A stretch of 64,000 nucleotides of DNA, taken from Pseudomonas fluorescens. Its GTDB lineage: Bacteria; Pseudomonadota; Gammaproteobacteria; Pseudomonadales; Pseudomonadaceae. Of this stretch, positions 23,065 through 32,962 are shown in pieces. The stretch spans positions 434,001 to 498,000 of the forward strand of contig NZ_LVEJ01000001.1 of the NCBI RefSeq assembly GCF_001648775.1, given 5' to 3'. A program made the position numbers and the translations under genes. Each line of letters starts with the position of its first letter. The first letter of the stretch is position 1. A model generated the notes under the pieces. It saw nothing but the letters and a program-made list of their open reading frames with translations, searched no databases and was not told the origin of the DNA.

Positions 23065-24962
23065 GCGCTTTGCTCCAACTGACGGCCCGCGCCGCGTTTT
23101 TTCAAATGAATCATCAACAGCGAAATCGCTGCCGGGGTCACGCCCGGGATCCGCGAAGCCTGGCCCAGCGTCTCTGGACGAGTCGCGCCGAGCTTGCTCT
23201 GGATCTCCTTGGAGAGACCGGAAATGTTGGTGTAATCGATATCCACAGGCAATTTCGTGTCTTCACTGGCGCGCAGACGGGCGATTTCGTCCTGTTGACG
23301 GTCGATGTAACCGGCGTATTTGGTCTTGATTTCAACCTGCTCGGCGACCTGTGGATCTTCGGCGCCGTTGCCGGTCACTTCGACCAGACCAGCGTAGTCG
23401 ATTTCCGGACGGCTCAAGAGGTTGAGCAAGTTGTATTCGTGAGTCAGCGGTGTGCCGAATTTCTCGGCAATCGCATCGCCCTGCTGCGTCTTCGGGCGAA
23501 CCCAAGTGCTTTTCAGGCGCTGCTCTTCGAGTTCGATGCTTTCGCGCTTCTTGCAGAAGGCCGCCCAACGCGCGTCATCGACCAGGCCGAGCTCGCGACC
23601 TTTTTCGGTCAGACGCAGGTCGGCGTTGTCTTCACGCAGGATCAGGCGGTACTCGGCACGGGAAGTGAACATGCGGTACGGCTCTTGGGTGCCGAGGGTG
23701 ATCAGGTCGTCGACCAATACACCGATGTACGCTTCATCGCGACGCGGGCACCAGGCTTCTTTGCCCTTGGCGCGCAGTGCGGCGTTGGCGCCCGCGAGCA
23801 AACCTTGAGCGCCGGCTTCTTCGTAACCGGTGGTGCCGTTGATTTGCCCGGCGAAGAACAGACCGCCGATGACTTTGGTTTCCAGGCTGTACTTCAGGTC
23901 GCGCGGATCGAAGTAGTCGTACTCGATCGCATAACCCGGACGCACGATGTGCGCGTTTTCCATGCCGCGAATCGATTGCACGATCTGCAATTGCACGTCG
24001 AACGGCAAGCTTGTGGATATCCCGTTCGGATACAGCTCATGGGTGGTCAAACCTTCCGGTTCGATAAACACCTGATGGCTTTCCTTGTCGGCAAAGCGGT
24101 GGATCTTGTCTTCGATCGACGGGCAATAGCGCGGGCCGATGCCTTCGATTTCACCGGCAGCGGAATACATCGGCGAACGATCGAGGTTCGCGGCAATGAT
24201 TTCGTGGGTGCGGGCGTTGGTGTGAGTAATCCAGCAGCTGACCTGGCGTGGATGTTGTTCTTTGTTGCCCATGAACGACATCACCGGGATCGGTGTATCG
24301 CCCGGCTGCTCGGTCATCACCGAGAAATCCACAGACTTGCCGTCGATGCGTGGCGGGGTACCGGTTTTCAGGCGACCGACACGCAGTGGCATTTCACGCA
24401 GACGGTGAGCCAGGGCGATCGACGGCGGATCACCGGCACGGCCGCCGGAAAAATTCTGCAAACCGATGTGGATAAGTCCGCCGAGGAACGTACCGGTGGT
24501 CAACACCACGGAATCGGCGAAGAACCGCAGACCCATTTGCGTGACAACACCACGGACTTGTTCCTGCTCGACGATCAGGTCGTCAGCGGCTTGTTGAAAT
24601 ATCCACAGGTTGGGCTGGTTTTCCAGGATTTCGCGGACAGCGGCTTTGTACAGAATCCGGTCAGCTTGCGCACGGGTCGCCCGTACGGCCGGGCCTTTGC
24701 GGCTGTTCAACACGCGAAACTGGATGCCGCCCAAGTCGGTAGCTGTGGCCATCGCGCCGCCGAGGGCATCGATTTCCTTGACCAGATGGCTTTTGCCAAT
24801 CCCACCGATGGCCGGGTTGCAACTCATGGCACCGAGGGTTTCCACGTTATGCGTCAGCAACAGGGTTTTTGCCCCCATACGTGCTGAGGCCAGTGCTGCC
24901 TCGGTACCGGCATGACCGCCGCCGATGACGATCACTTCAAAACGGGAAGGGAAATCCACCAC
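23061..24962 (-). CDS. mnmG: tRNA uridine-34 modification enzyme MnmG (GidA)
   Basis: FAD protein of 633 residues that works with MnmE to add the carboxymethylaminomethyl group to U34 of certain tRNAs. The dinucleotide motif [19 protein letters not shown] lies near residues 12-30, and [20 protein letters not shown] near 50-70 is family-specific. It starts with GTG at 24962, behind GAGGTG, and gives the expected [16 protein letters not shown]. The partner mnmE is 4.6 kb away because an iron-uptake block lies between them. A perfect DnaA box is inside at 24467-24475. Confidence 0.97.
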   Translation of the reverse strand: MVDFPSRFEVIVIGGGHAGTEAALASARMGAKTLLLTHNVETLGAMSCNPAIGGIGKSHLVKEIDALGGAMATATDLGGIQFRVLNSRKGPAVRATRAQADRILYKAAVREILENQPNLWIFQQAADDLIVEQEQVRGVVTQMGLRFFADSVVLTTGTFLGGLIHIGLQNFSGGRAGDPPSIALAHRLREMPLRVGRLKTGTPPRIDGKSVDFSVMTEQPGDTPIPVMSFMGNKEQHPRQVSCWITHTNARTHEIIAANLDRSPMYSAAGEIEGIGPRYCPSIEDKIHRFADKESHQVFIEPEGLTTHELYPNGISTSLPFDVQLQIVQSIRGMENAHIVRPGYAIEYDYFDPRDLKYSLETKVIGGLFFAGQINGTTGYEEAGAQGLLAGANAALRAKGKEAWCPRRDEAYIGVLVDDLITLGTQEPYRMFTSRAEYRLILREDNADLRLTEKGRELGLVDDARWAAFCKKRESIELEEQRLKSTWVRPKTQQGDAIAEKFGTPLTHEYNLLNLLSRPEIDYAGLVEVTGNGAEDPQVAEQVEIKTKYAGYIDRQQDEIARLRASEDTKLPVDIDYTNISGLSKEIQSKLGATRPETLGQASRIPGVTPAAISLLMIHLKKRGAGRQLEQSA

Positions 24963-25080
24963 GCACCTCGTGCCTGCTTAAGTAGGTAATTCAGGAATAG
25001 TTTGAGATCAGGTTTCTGGACCTGGTCGACAAGTATAGGGACTTCGCCCTTCCTAAAGAACCCTTTGCACAAAATTTAAC

Positions 25081-25380
25081 CAGCTGTGGAGAACTCGAGG
25101 TTAAAAGAATAAAAAAGAGAGAAATTTATAAAACCTTTGTTTTTATGTTTATTCTTACTGAGCCACATTTCTGTGGATAGATCGCTACAGGCCTTTATAT
25201 TCAATGTGTACAGAGTTTCAAAAGCCTGTGCTCATGTGCCAATGAGGCCCTTGGATAACCGGTCTAAGCCTGTGGATGAAAGGGATGGTTATCCACAAGG
25301 GGGGTTATATCCAGTTTTGAAGCCCTGTTATCAACCGACCTCAATGGCAGTTATTCACAGGGCTTAATCCACAGAAATTC
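25081..25380. other. Second oriC-like region beside mnmG (gidA)
   Basis: Non-coding stretch made of an AT-rich run (about 25100-25165) followed by DnaA-box-like sequences. These are TGTGGATAG at 25172, TGTGGATGA at 25271, a perfect TTATCCACA at 25289-25297, TTATTCACA at 25351-25359 and TAATCCACA at 25365-25373. The layout parallels oriC upstream of dnaA, with the same spacing for box 1 to TGTACAGAG (35 bases) and for the last boxes (62 and 13 bases). DnaA-box clusters near gidA are known in pseudomonads. Activity as an origin here is not shown by sequence alone. Confidence 0.7.
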
Positions 25381-25491
25381 GACCAGACGGCTTTTTCGAG
25401 GCGCAAAAAAAACGCCACCGAGGGATCAGTGACGATCATGAAGCCGATAGAGGGATGTGAAAGGGCTATTGTGAGAGAACGTAACAGAGGC
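25381..25491. other. Remainder of the mnmG-fecI intergenic region
   Basis: The 568-base gap between mnmG and the sigma-factor gene ends with this stretch. An A-run followed by the short inverted arms GTCACTG-like around 25418-25435 is visible, but it is too weak to call a terminator. The mnmG promoter should lie between 24963 and about 25080. No small ORF was credible. Confidence 0.4.
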
Positions 25492-25510
25492 TAATAATAG
25501 CCATTATCAT
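25492..25510 (+). promoter_or_regulatory. Fur-box-like site upstream of the ECF sigma gene
   Basis: TAATAATAGCCATTATCAT closely resembles the Fur consensus made of repeated NATWAT hexamers with an inverted partner. It lies about 20 bases upstream of the sigma-factor start. Fur repression under iron sufficiency is normal for fecI-type genes, so iron starvation should induce this locus. Confidence 0.7.
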
Positions 25511-25530
25511 TAACTCGTCAGTTTCTCCTT

Positions 25531-26037
25531 ATGTCCCTACCCGCCCATCACGCTGCGATCGAGCAAATCTACGAGCAACACCATTCGTGGCTATATGGAT
25601 GGCTGAAGGGCAAATTGCATGACGCCTGCGATGCGGCCGATGTCGCGCATGACACCTTTGTGCGGATTCTGGTGGCACGCAACGCCGCGCAGATTCGCGA
25701 ACCGCGTGATTACCTGGCGACCATTGCACGCGGCCTGGTCATTGATCGTTATCGACGACAGGCCATCGAAGTCGCCTACTTGCAGACTTTGGCTACTCGA
25801 CCAGAAGCCACCGCCATCAGCGAAGAAGACAAGGCGCTGATCATCGAAACCCTGTTCGCTGTCGATAAAGCCTTGGCCAGTCTCGGCACGCGAACCCAGC
25901 AAATCTTCATGCTTTCGCAGATCGACGGCCTGACTTATCAACAGATCGCCGCGCAGTTGAAGGTATCGCTGACCACCGTGAAGAAGCACATGGTCCGCGC
26001 TCTGACGGAATGTGCCCTGATCATGGCGCAGCGGTGA
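25531..26037 (+). CDS. FecI-like ECF sigma factor (iron starvation type)
   Basis: Protein of 168 residues with ECF region 2 (HHSWLYGWLKGKLHDACDAA, then the AADVAHDTFVRIL core of region 2) and region 4 (LTYQQIAAQLKVSLTTVKKH, about residues 133-152). Sigma factors of this class direct RNA polymerase to the promoter of a cognate TonB-dependent receptor when released by a FecR-type regulator. The start codon lacks a strong Shine-Dalgarno sequence. Its stop overlaps the fecR start (TGATG), so translation is coupled. A Fur-like box precedes it. Confidence 0.92.
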   Translation: MSLPAHHAAIEQIYEQHHSWLYGWLKGKLHDACDAADVAHDTFVRILVARNAAQIREPRDYLATIARGLVIDRYRRQAIEVAYLQTLATRPEATAISEEDKALIIETLFAVDKALASLGTRTQQIFMLSQIDGLTYQQIAAQLKVSLTTVKKHMVRALTECALIMAQR

Positions 26038-26984
26038 TGGCCATCGCACCGAACCGCAAGGTTTTTGAAGCCGCCGCCAGTTGGTACGTGCAGTTTCAGG
26101 CCGATCCGCCGACGCTCGCGGAACAGAAAGCCTGGCAACTGTGGATAGATAGCGATCCAGCGCATATGGCAGCATGGAACCAGATGGACCAACTGCAGCG
26201 CCATCTCGGCACCCTGCCGCAGGACCTGAAACGTCGCGCGCTGAATACCGGCCAGCAACGGCGTCAGGTGCTGAAGCTGTTGCTGCTCGCGACCGGTACA
26301 GGTTTGCTGGGCTGGAATGTTCAGCAACACACATCCCTGGGGAATGTCTGGGCTGACTATAGAACCGGCGTTGGTCAGCGTCGCACCATCAGCTTGGCTG
26401 ATGGCAGTCAGATCCAGCTCAATACCGACACGGCCATCGATGTGTCTTTCGACGCCGCGCAGCGACTGATTCGGCTGCGTTCAGGTGAGATCCTCATTCA
26501 AACCGGCAAGCTTGGCGATCAACGACCGCTTTTTGTTGAAACCCGCGATGGCCGCATTCAAGCGTTGGGTACCCGTTTTTCTGTGCATCAGCTGTCGGGC
26601 GTAACGCGGGTTGGCGTGCTGGAAGACCGGGTCAGCGTTCAGCCAGCTGATTTGCCAGCCGCCGCAGTTATTTTGAGCGCGGGTGAAGGCGCGGACTTCG
26701 ACAGTCGGCATATCGGGCTCATTCATCCCTTCAAATCCTCGGCAGTCGCGTGGACCAACGGCCAACTTATCGTGCTCGATGCGCGGCTGGGCGAGGTGAT
26801 CGAAGAGTTGGGGCGTTATCGCAGCGGCGTTTTACATTGCGACGAGCGCGCTCGGGATCTAAGAGTCTCCGGCACTTTTCGGCTTGATTCCACAGATGCT
26901 GTATTGGCCAATCTCCAGGCATCGCTGCCAATCAACGTGCGTTATTTCACCCGTTACTGGGTGTCGATCAGCCACGTCGCCTGA
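26037..26984 (+). CDS. FecR-like anti-sigma / signal-transducing protein
   Basis: Protein of 315 residues. The cytoplasmic N-terminal domain (about 1-75) has the conserved A-x-x-W pattern (AAASWYVQF, then QKAWQLWIDSDPAHMAAW). One membrane helix follows near 78-93 (VLKLLLLATGTGLLGW) and then the periplasmic FecR domain (RTISLADGSQIQLNTDTAID). It would relay ligand binding by the outer-membrane receptor to the sigma factor. The ATG at 26037 overlaps the sigma-factor stop; a start nine codons earlier lies inside the sigma gene and is less likely. Confidence 0.9.
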   Translation: MAIAPNRKVFEAAASWYVQFQADPPTLAEQKAWQLWIDSDPAHMAAWNQMDQLQRHLGTLPQDLKRRALNTGQQRRQVLKLLLLATGTGLLGWNVQQHTSLGNVWADYRTGVGQRRTISLADGSQIQLNTDTAIDVSFDAAQRLIRLRSGEILIQTGKLGDQRPLFVETRDGRIQALGTRFSVHQLSGVTRVGVLEDRVSVQPADLPAAAVILSAGEGADFDSRHIGLIHPFKSSAVAWTNGQLIVLDARLGEVIEELGRYRSGVLHCDERARDLRVSGTFRLDSTDAVLANLQASLPINVRYFTRYWVSISHVA

Positions 26985-27105
26985 GCGAAAAAACACCTGG
27001 GGAAAAATAAATCGAAAACAGGGTTATCTTTTTTTGCCCTGACCCGGCCCTACAGGTAATCGCGATAAACGCGGCTCTTCGCCACCTTCAGGGCTTATTC
27101 CACAC

Positions 27106-29541
27106 ATGCGTCTTCCCATGTTCCGTCAGCGTTTTTCCCACCACTGCATTGCCTACAGCTTGCTGATGACCAGCGCCGCGTCCTGCCTGGTGATTAGCCA
27201 TAACGCTGTCGCTGCATCAGTAGCCCAGCGTTATGCCATCGCCGCCGGCCCGCTGGATAATGCGCTGAGCCAGTTCGCCTCCGCCGCCAACGTGATTCTG
27301 TCGTTCTCTCCGCAACAGACCAGCCGCTTGCGTAGCACCGGGCTAAACGGCAGCTTCACCGTCGAACAAGGCTTCGCCCAACTGCTGCAAGGTTCGGGGT
27401 TGCAAGCCGTGCCGCAGGCCCCGGGCAGTTACATTCTGCAGGCGCTACCCAATGGTGACTCGCTGGAACTGGCCCCGACCAACATCAATGGTGAGTTGGC
27501 CAATCCGATGAACCTCGATTACGCCGCCGACGTCGGTTACAAGGCGCAAAACAGCCGGATCGGTACGAAAACCAGCACACCGTTGTCGGAAACGCCGCGC
27601 TCGGTGTCAGTCGTAACCGCGCAAAGAATGAAAGATCAGAAATCTCAGACACTCACCGAAGTACTCGGCTACGTGCCGGGGATCTTCGCCCCACCGTTTG
27701 CCGCCGGCGACAGTCTGGCCGGGGACCTGTTCTACATACGCGGTTTCAACGCCACCGATTATGGCTACGGTCTGTTGCGCGATGGACTACGCGTCCAGGG
27801 CAATCGGTATGACACCAGCACCGAGCCCTACGGACTGGAGCGCGTCGAGATTTTCCGTGGCCCGTCCTCGCTGCTCTATGGGGAAAACGCGCCGGGCGGT
27901 CTGGTCAATCTGGTGAGCAAACGGCCCACCGCTGCACCGCAAGGCGAAGTGCAACTGGGCTATGGCTCGAACAATCGTCGGCAGATCGGCGTCGATGTGT
28001 CGGGGCCACTCAACGACGGCGGCAACATTCTCGGGCGCGTAGTGATGCTCGGGCGCAAGTCCGACACCCAGACCGATCACGTCCCGGATGACCGCCTCTA
28101 CATCGCCCCTTCGCTGACCCTGAATTTTGACGATTTCAACACCCTGACCCTGCTGGCCAACTACCAGAAGGATCACACCAACATGGAACTTGGCCTGCCG
28201 GCCGCCGGGACTTTGCTGACAAACCCCAACGGCAAATTATCCAAAGGCACCATGCTCGGCGACCCGGACTGGAACACGTTCGAACGGGAAACCTGGAGCA
28301 GCGGTTACGAGTTCAGCCACTCATTCAATGATGATTGGCAGTTCCGGCAGAACTCGCGCTATATGCAGTCGCGCATTACCCGCCATGAAACCTGGCCGGG
28401 CAACCTCAACAATGCCGGTTTCGGCACGCGCCTGAACATGACCGCCTACGATCGCTTCAACAAGTCGATGGTCTATTCGCTGGATAACCAACTGGAAGGC
28501 AAATTCCAGGTTGGCGGTCTGGAAAACACCGTGCTGTTCGGCGCCAGCTACGACCGCACCTCGTTCAATCAAGACTGGAATGCCGGCATCGTCGGACCGA
28601 TCGATATCTATAACCCAGTTTACCTGCGCGATCCCACCACCCCGATCGCGGTACAAAACACCTTGCTCGAGCAGCAGATGAAAGGCGTTTATGCACAGAT
28701 CCAGAGCAAGTATGACCATTGGCTGTTCCTGCTCGGCGGCCGTCAGGACTGGGTCGACAGTGATTTTCGCGACAAGGTGGCCAAGGGCAGCAACATCAGT
28801 TCCGAGGACAAGAAGTTCACCTATCAGGGCGGCGTGATGTACCAGTTCGACAACGGTATGACGCCGTATGTCAGCTACTCCACCTCGTTCGTCCCGGTGC
28901 AGCAGATTTCCAATGCCGGTACGCCACTCGACCCGATCACCAGCAGCCAATATGAAGTGGGCCTGAAGTACGAACCGCTCGGTTGGGACACAGCGTTCAC
29001 GGCGTCGGTGTATGACCTTCGCAAAAAGGACGACACCTACTTCGACGCCACCACATCGAGCTATCGCCAAGTGGGCGAGAGCCGCTCCAAAGGTGTGGAA
29101 CTGGAGCTCAACAGCAACCTGACCCAGAACCTCAACGTCACGGCGGCCTACACCTACACCGACGCGCGAATCACCAAGGATGCCGCGACGTCATTGGTCA
29201 AAGGCCATCAAATAACGGGCGTGCCGCGTAATCAGGCTTCGGTCTGGGCGAAATACCGTTTCCTCGATGGCGACTTGAAAGGTTTGTACGTGGGTGGCGG
29301 TGTGCGTTATTTCGACAGTGCCTTCGCTTACACCTCGCCTTCTCTCTACGGGAAGCTGGATGCCGGCGACGTCACCTTGGTGGATGCGGCCATTGGTTAT
29401 CAGATCGATACGCACTGGAGCGTCGACCTGAATGCGAAGAACCTGTTCGACAAAGAATATGTGTCGGGTTGCAACGATGCGGGTCGTTGCTACTGGGGTG
29501 AGGATCGCACCCTGCTCGGTACGGTTTCCTACAACTGGTAA
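27106..29541 (+). CDS. TonB-dependent siderophore receptor with signalling domain
   Basis: Outer-membrane receptor of 811 residues. A signal peptide occupies about residues 1-36 (ending HNAVAA). A secretin/TonB N-terminal signalling domain follows at about 41-112 (YAIAAGPLDNALSQFASAAN), then a TonB box and plug (SETPRSVSVVTAQRM, YIRGFNATDYGYGLLRDGLR, GPSSLLYGENAPGGLVNLVS), then a 22-strand barrel ending in the aromatic SYNW. It belongs to the ferric-siderophore receptor group with surface signalling through FecR and FecI. It lies 121 bases downstream of the fecR-like gene, where the sigma-dependent promoter is expected. The siderophore is not deducible; a ferrichrome or hydroxamate type is a guess from overall resemblance. 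Confidence 0.92.
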   Translation: MRLPMFRQRFSHHCIAYSLLMTSAASCLVISHNAVAASVAQRYAIAAGPLDNALSQFASAANVILSFSPQQTSRLRSTGLNGSFTVEQGFAQLLQGSGLQAVPQAPGSYILQALPNGDSLELAPTNINGELANPMNLDYAADVGYKAQNSRIGTKTSTPLSETPRSVSVVTAQRMKDQKSQTLTEVLGYVPGIFAPPFAAGDSLAGDLFYIRGFNATDYGYGLLRDGLRVQGNRYDTSTEPYGLERVEIFRGPSSLLYGENAPGGLVNLVSKRPTAAPQGEVQLGYGSNNRRQIGVDVSGPLNDGGNILGRVVMLGRKSDTQTDHVPDDRLYIAPSLTLNFDDFNTLTLLANYQKDHTNMELGLPAAGTLLTNPNGKLSKGTMLGDPDWNTFERETWSSGYEFSHSFNDDWQFRQNSRYMQSRITRHETWPGNLNNAGFGTRLNMTAYDRFNKSMVYSLDNQLEGKFQVGGLENTVLFGASYDRTSFNQDWNAGIVGPIDIYNPVYLRDPTTPIAVQNTLLEQQMKGVYAQIQSKYDHWLFLLGGRQDWVDSDFRDKVAKGSNISSEDKKFTYQGGVMYQFDNGMTPYVSYSTSFVPVQQISNAGTPLDPITSSQYEVGLKYEPLGWDTAFTASVYDLRKKDDTYFDATTSSYRQVGESRSKGVELELNSNLTQNLNVTAAYTYTDARITKDAATSLVKGHQITGVPRNQASVWAKYRFLDGDLKGLYVGGGVRYFDSAFAYTSPSLYGKLDAGDVTLVDAAIGYQIDTHWSVDLNAKNLFDKEYVSGCNDAGRCYWGEDRTLLGTVSYNW

Positions 29542-29550
29542 AACGAAAAA

Positions 29551-29583
29551 GGGGCTGTGGATAAATTGTCCACAGCCCCTTTT
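29551..29583. terminator. Bidirectional terminator containing a DnaA box
   Basis: The arms GGGGCTGTGGA and TCCACAGCCCC form a strong stem between the convergent receptor and mnmE genes, with an A-run before and a T-run after. A perfect DnaA box (29556-29564) is embedded in the hairpin. Confidence 0.85.
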
Positions 29584-29584
29584 G

Positions 29585-30955
29585 TCATTTGCCGATACAG
29601 AAACTGGAAAAGATTCGTCCCAACAGATCATCAGAGCTGAAAGCCCCGGTTATTTCGCCGAGAGAATGCTGAGCCTGGCGCAAATCCTCGGCCAGCAACT
29701 CCCCAGCGCCAGCCAATGTCAGCTGAGCGCGGCCGTGCTCCAACGCTGCACTGGCGTGACGCAAAGCTTCCAGATGCCGGCGACGCGCGCTGAAACTGCT
29801 TTCCGACGTCTGCTCATAACCCATGCAGGCCTTGAGATGATCGCGCAGCAGATCCAGGCCTTCACCAGCCGACCTGGCGCTGAGACTGATCGTCACGTGG
29901 CCGTCTTCACTGGTTTCCAGGGCAATCGCTTCGCCGGTCAGATCGGCTTTGTTGCGAATCAGGGTAACTTTTGCCGGATCCGGACGGGTTTCGAGAAACT
30001 CCGGCCACAACGCAAACGGGTCGAGTGCTTCCGGTGCAGTCGCATCGACAACCAACAACACTCGATCGGCTTCACCAATGGCCTTCAATGCCCGCTCAAC
30101 ACCGATCTTTTCAACATGATCGTCGGTATCGCGCAGCCCTGCAGTATCGACAACGTGCAGCGGCATGCCGTCAATGTGGATATGTTCACGCAGGATATCG
30201 CGGGTGGTGCCGGCGATCTCTGTCACGATGGCCGCTTCGCGACCGGCCAATGCATTCAACAGGCTGGACTTGCCGGCATTCGGGCGACCGGCAATCACCA
30301 CGGTCATGCCGTCGCGCAACAACGCACCTTGCCCGGCTTCACGCAGTACTGTGGATAACTCGTCGCGCACCTTGTCGAGCATGTTCAGCACGTGGCCATC
30401 GGCGAGGAAGTCGATTTCTTCTTCCGGGAAGTCGATGGCGGCTTCGACATAGATGCGCAGACCGATCAACTGTTCGGTCAAGTTATGCACACGCTGGGAA
30501 AACGCGCCTTGCAATGAACGCAATGCATTGCGCGCAGCCTGTGCAGAACTGGCTTCGATCAAATCGGCAATTGCCTCGGCCTGGGCCAGGTCGAGTTTGT
30601 CATTGAGGAAAGCGCGTTCGCTGAATTCACCTGGACGGGCCAAGCGGCAACCCAATTCCAGGCAACGCTTGAGCAACATGTCCAGAACGATCGGGCCGCC
30701 GTGGCCCTGCAATTCCAGCACGTCTTCACCGGTGAACGAGTTTGGCCCCGGGAAATACAGCGCCAGACCTTCATCGAGCACTTGCTGGTCGTCAGTGAAA
30801 AACGGCCCGTAATGGGCGTAACGCGGTTTCAGTTCGCGGCCGCTGATGGCTTTTGCCGCAACGCTGGCCAACGGCCCGGAAATACGGACGATGCCCACAC
30901 CACCGCGGCCTTGAGCGGTGGCGACGGCGGCGATGGTTTCACGAGATACGCTCAT
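29585..30955 (-). CDS. mnmE: tRNA uridine-34 modification GTPase MnmE (TrmE)
   Basis: Protein of 456 residues that pairs with MnmG in U34 tRNA modification. The N-terminal tetrahydrofolate-binding domain begins [19 protein letters not shown]. The G domain has [14 protein letters not shown] (G1) and [10 protein letters not shown] (G3). The catalytic C-terminal Cys lies in the terminal CIGK. The ATG at 30955 matches the family N-terminus; a start six codons upstream is open but unconserved. A perfect DnaA box lies inside at 30350-30358. Confidence 0.97.
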   Translation of the reverse strand: MSVSRETIAAVATAQGRGGVGIVRISGPLASVAAKAISGRELKPRYAHYGPFFTDDQQVLDEGLALYFPGPNSFTGEDVLELQGHGGPIVLDMLLKRCLELGCRLARPGEFSERAFLNDKLDLAQAEAIADLIEASSAQAARNALRSLQGAFSQRVHNLTEQLIGLRIYVEAAIDFPEEEIDFLADGHVLNMLDKVRDELSTVLREAGQGALLRDGMTVVIAGRPNAGKSSLLNALAGREAAIVTEIAGTTRDILREHIHIDGMPLHVVDTAGLRDTDDHVEKIGVERALKAIGEADRVLLVVDATAPEALDPFALWPEFLETRPDPAKVTLIRNKADLTGEAIALETSEDGHVTISLSARSAGEGLDLLRDHLKACMGYEQTSESSFSARRRHLEALRHASAALEHGRAQLTLAGAGELLAEDLRQAQHSLGEITGAFSSDDLLGRIFSSFCIGK

Positions 30956-30987
30956 TAACCGGAATCCAGACAAAAATGACAGATAGC

Positions 30988-31012
30988 AAAACGCCCCACT
31001 AGGGGGCGTTTT
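30988..31012 (-). terminator. Intrinsic terminator between yidC and mnmE
   Basis: AAAACGCCCC and GGGGCGTTTT-type arms flank a short loop, with a T-run on the minus strand. It would end the rpmH-rnpA-yidD-yidC transcript before mnmE. Confidence 0.8.
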
Positions 31013-31018
31013 GAGTGG

Positions 31019-31027
31019 TTATCCACA
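31019..31027 (+). other. Perfect DnaA box downstream of yidC
   Basis: TTATCCACA lies between the yidC stop and the terminator. Another perfect copy is inside yidC at 32107-32115. Function is unknown. Confidence 0.55.
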
Positions 31028-31034
31028 GTGTAAA

Positions 31035-32714
31035 TCAAGCGGCTGCTTTGGTAGCCCGTTCGATTTTACGCGTGATGTACCACTGTTGGGTGATAGACAG
31101 GCAGTTGTTCACAACCCAGTACAGCACCAGACCCGCCGGGAACCACAGGAAGAAGAAGGTGAAGATGATTGGCATCATTTTCATGACCTTCGCCTGCATC
31201 GGATCCGGTGGAGTCGGGTTCAGCTGCTGCTGGATGAACATGGTTGCGCCCATGATGATCGGCAGAATGAAGAACGGATCCTTGATCGACAGGTCAGTGA
31301 TCCACAGCATGAACGGTGCCTGGCGCATTTCCACGCTTTCCAGCAGAACCCAGTACAACGAAAGGAAAACCGGCATCTGCACGAGGATCGGCAAGCAGCC
31401 GCCCAGCGGATTGATCTTCTCTTTCTTGTACAGCTCCATCATGGCTTGCGACATTTTCTGCCGGTCATCGCCATGTTGCTCTTTCAGAGCAGCCAGTTTC
31501 GGTGCAACGGCACGCATGCGCGCCATCGATTTGTAGCTGGCAGCCGACAGAGGGAAGAACAGACCCTTGATCAGCATGGTCAGGAAGATGATCGACCAGC
31601 CCCAGTTACCGACAATGGCGTGGATGTGTTGCAGCAGCCAGAAAATCGGCTGGGCAATGAACCACAGAATGCCGTAGTCGACGGTCAGTTCCAGACCTGG
31701 GGACAACTCTTTCAGCACAGCCTGGCTTTTTGGACCGGCGTACAACACAGCGCTGGTTTCAACTTTGGCACCTGGAGCAGCGGTCAGTGTAGGACCGGTG
31801 TAACCGATGATGTAGTTGCCTTTGCTGTCCTTGCGGGTCTGGACGACATTGTTTTCGCCCTTCGCCGGAATCCACGCGGTCACGAAGTAGTGTTGCAGCC
31901 AGGCTACCCAACCACCGGTGACGGTTTCTTTCAGTTGCGCCTTGTCCATGTCCTTCATGGACACTTTCTTGTACGGCTCCGAACTTGTCCACAGGGCAGC
32001 GCCCAGGTAAGTCGCGGTGCCAGTAGCGGTTGTGGACGAAGGATCAGCGCTGTTATCGCGCTTCAACTGAGCGAACATCGCGCCATTCCAGGGCTGAGCG
32101 CTCTGGTTATCCACAAGGTAGGAAACGGTTACGTCGTACAAGCCGCGTTTCAGGGTGAAACGCTTGATGTAATTGACGCCGTCCTTGCTGAACTTCAGGT
32201 CTACGACCAGTTGGTCCTGACCGTCAGCCAGTTGATAAGTCTTCTTCTCCGAGGAGTAAACCGGACGACCGGCCGGGTTTGCATCCGGGCCATTGGTGCC
32301 GATCAGACCGCTTTGTGCCAGATAAACACGTTCGCCGCCATTATCGAACAGCTGGAACGGCACATCAGGACGATCCTGACGACGCGGATACAGAGGCAAG
32401 GTCAGTTGAGCAACGTCACCACCCTGTGGATCGATTGCCAGATCGAGCACGTCGGTTTTGATCTGGATCAGATCCTTGCTGGCGGCTACCGGAGTTTCGG
32501 CAGGTGCGCTGGTATCGCTAGCGGCGCGCGGAATATCGTCACTGGCGGCAGCAGTATTGCCAGTGGCGGTGTCCGGCAAACCGGATGTAGTCGTACTGGA
32601 AGCAACATTCTGAGTCGGCAGGGCAGCCTGACCATAGTCCTGGTTCCATTTAAGGACCATAACGTAGGCCACGATTGCCAGGGCGACGATCAGGATCGTG
32701 CGTTTGATATCCAT
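31035..32714 (-). CDS. yidC: Membrane protein insertase YidC
   Basis: Protein of 559 residues. The first membrane helix is about residues 5-20 (RTILIVALAIVAYVMVLKW), followed by the large periplasmic beta domain (about 45-330) typical of Gram-negative YidC. Five C-terminal helices follow (for example GNWGWSIIFLTMLIKGLFFP and a segment with PVFLSLYWVLLESVEMRQAP). It inserts and folds inner-membrane proteins, with or without SecYEG; F0 subunit c is a classic client. It starts two bases after the yidD stop. Confidence 0.97.
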   Translation of the reverse strand: MDIKRTILIVALAIVAYVMVLKWNQDYGQAALPTQNVASSTTTSGLPDTATGNTAAASDDIPRAASDTSAPAETPVAASKDLIQIKTDVLDLAIDPQGGDVAQLTLPLYPRRQDRPDVPFQLFDNGGERVYLAQSGLIGTNGPDANPAGRPVYSSEKKTYQLADGQDQLVVDLKFSKDGVNYIKRFTLKRGLYDVTVSYLVDNQSAQPWNGAMFAQLKRDNSADPSSTTATGTATYLGAALWTSSEPYKKVSMKDMDKAQLKETVTGGWVAWLQHYFVTAWIPAKGENNVVQTRKDSKGNYIIGYTGPTLTAAPGAKVETSAVLYAGPKSQAVLKELSPGLELTVDYGILWFIAQPIFWLLQHIHAIVGNWGWSIIFLTMLIKGLFFPLSAASYKSMARMRAVAPKLAALKEQHGDDRQKMSQAMMELYKKEKINPLGGCLPILVQMPVFLSLYWVLLESVEMRQAPFMLWITDLSIKDPFFILPIIMGATMFIQQQLNPTPPDPMQAKVMKMMPIIFTFFFLWFPAGLVLYWVVNNCLSITQQWYITRKIERATKAAA

Positions 32715-32716
32715 GA

Positions 32717-32962
32717 TTACTCGGCCATCGAAGAAGAACGGGAGGTAGGGATAGGTGGAACCGGGTCATAACCACCGGGATTCCACGGATGACAGCGACC
32801 TAAACGACGAAAGGTCAGCCAGCCACCGCGCAGAAGGCCATGATTTTCGATGGCTTCTAACGCGTAGCAGGAACAGCTGGGGTAGAAACGACAGTGATTG
32901 GCCATCAAAGGACTGATGGCATAGCGATAAAACTGGATCGGAACGAGGGCCAGTTTACGCAT
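32717..32962 (-). CDS. yidD: Membrane protein insertion efficiency factor YidD
   Basis: Protein of 81 residues with the conserved core [20 protein letters not shown] near residues 12-31, including the paired Cys residues, and [15 protein letters not shown] near 58-72. YidD is a small membrane-associated protein found between rnpA and yidC and helps YidC-dependent insertion. Its start overlaps the end of rnpA by eight bases, so translation is coupled. Confidence 0.95.
   Translation of the reverse strand: MRKLALVPIQFYRYAISPLMANHCRFYPSCSCYALEAIENHGLLRGGWLTFRRLGRCHPWNPGGYDPVPPIPTSRSSSMAE

Noticed and set aside
25137..25367. 76-codon frame inside the mnmG-side DnaA-box cluster
   Set aside because: It covers the origin-like repeats, starts without a ribosome-binding site and has no recognisable product.
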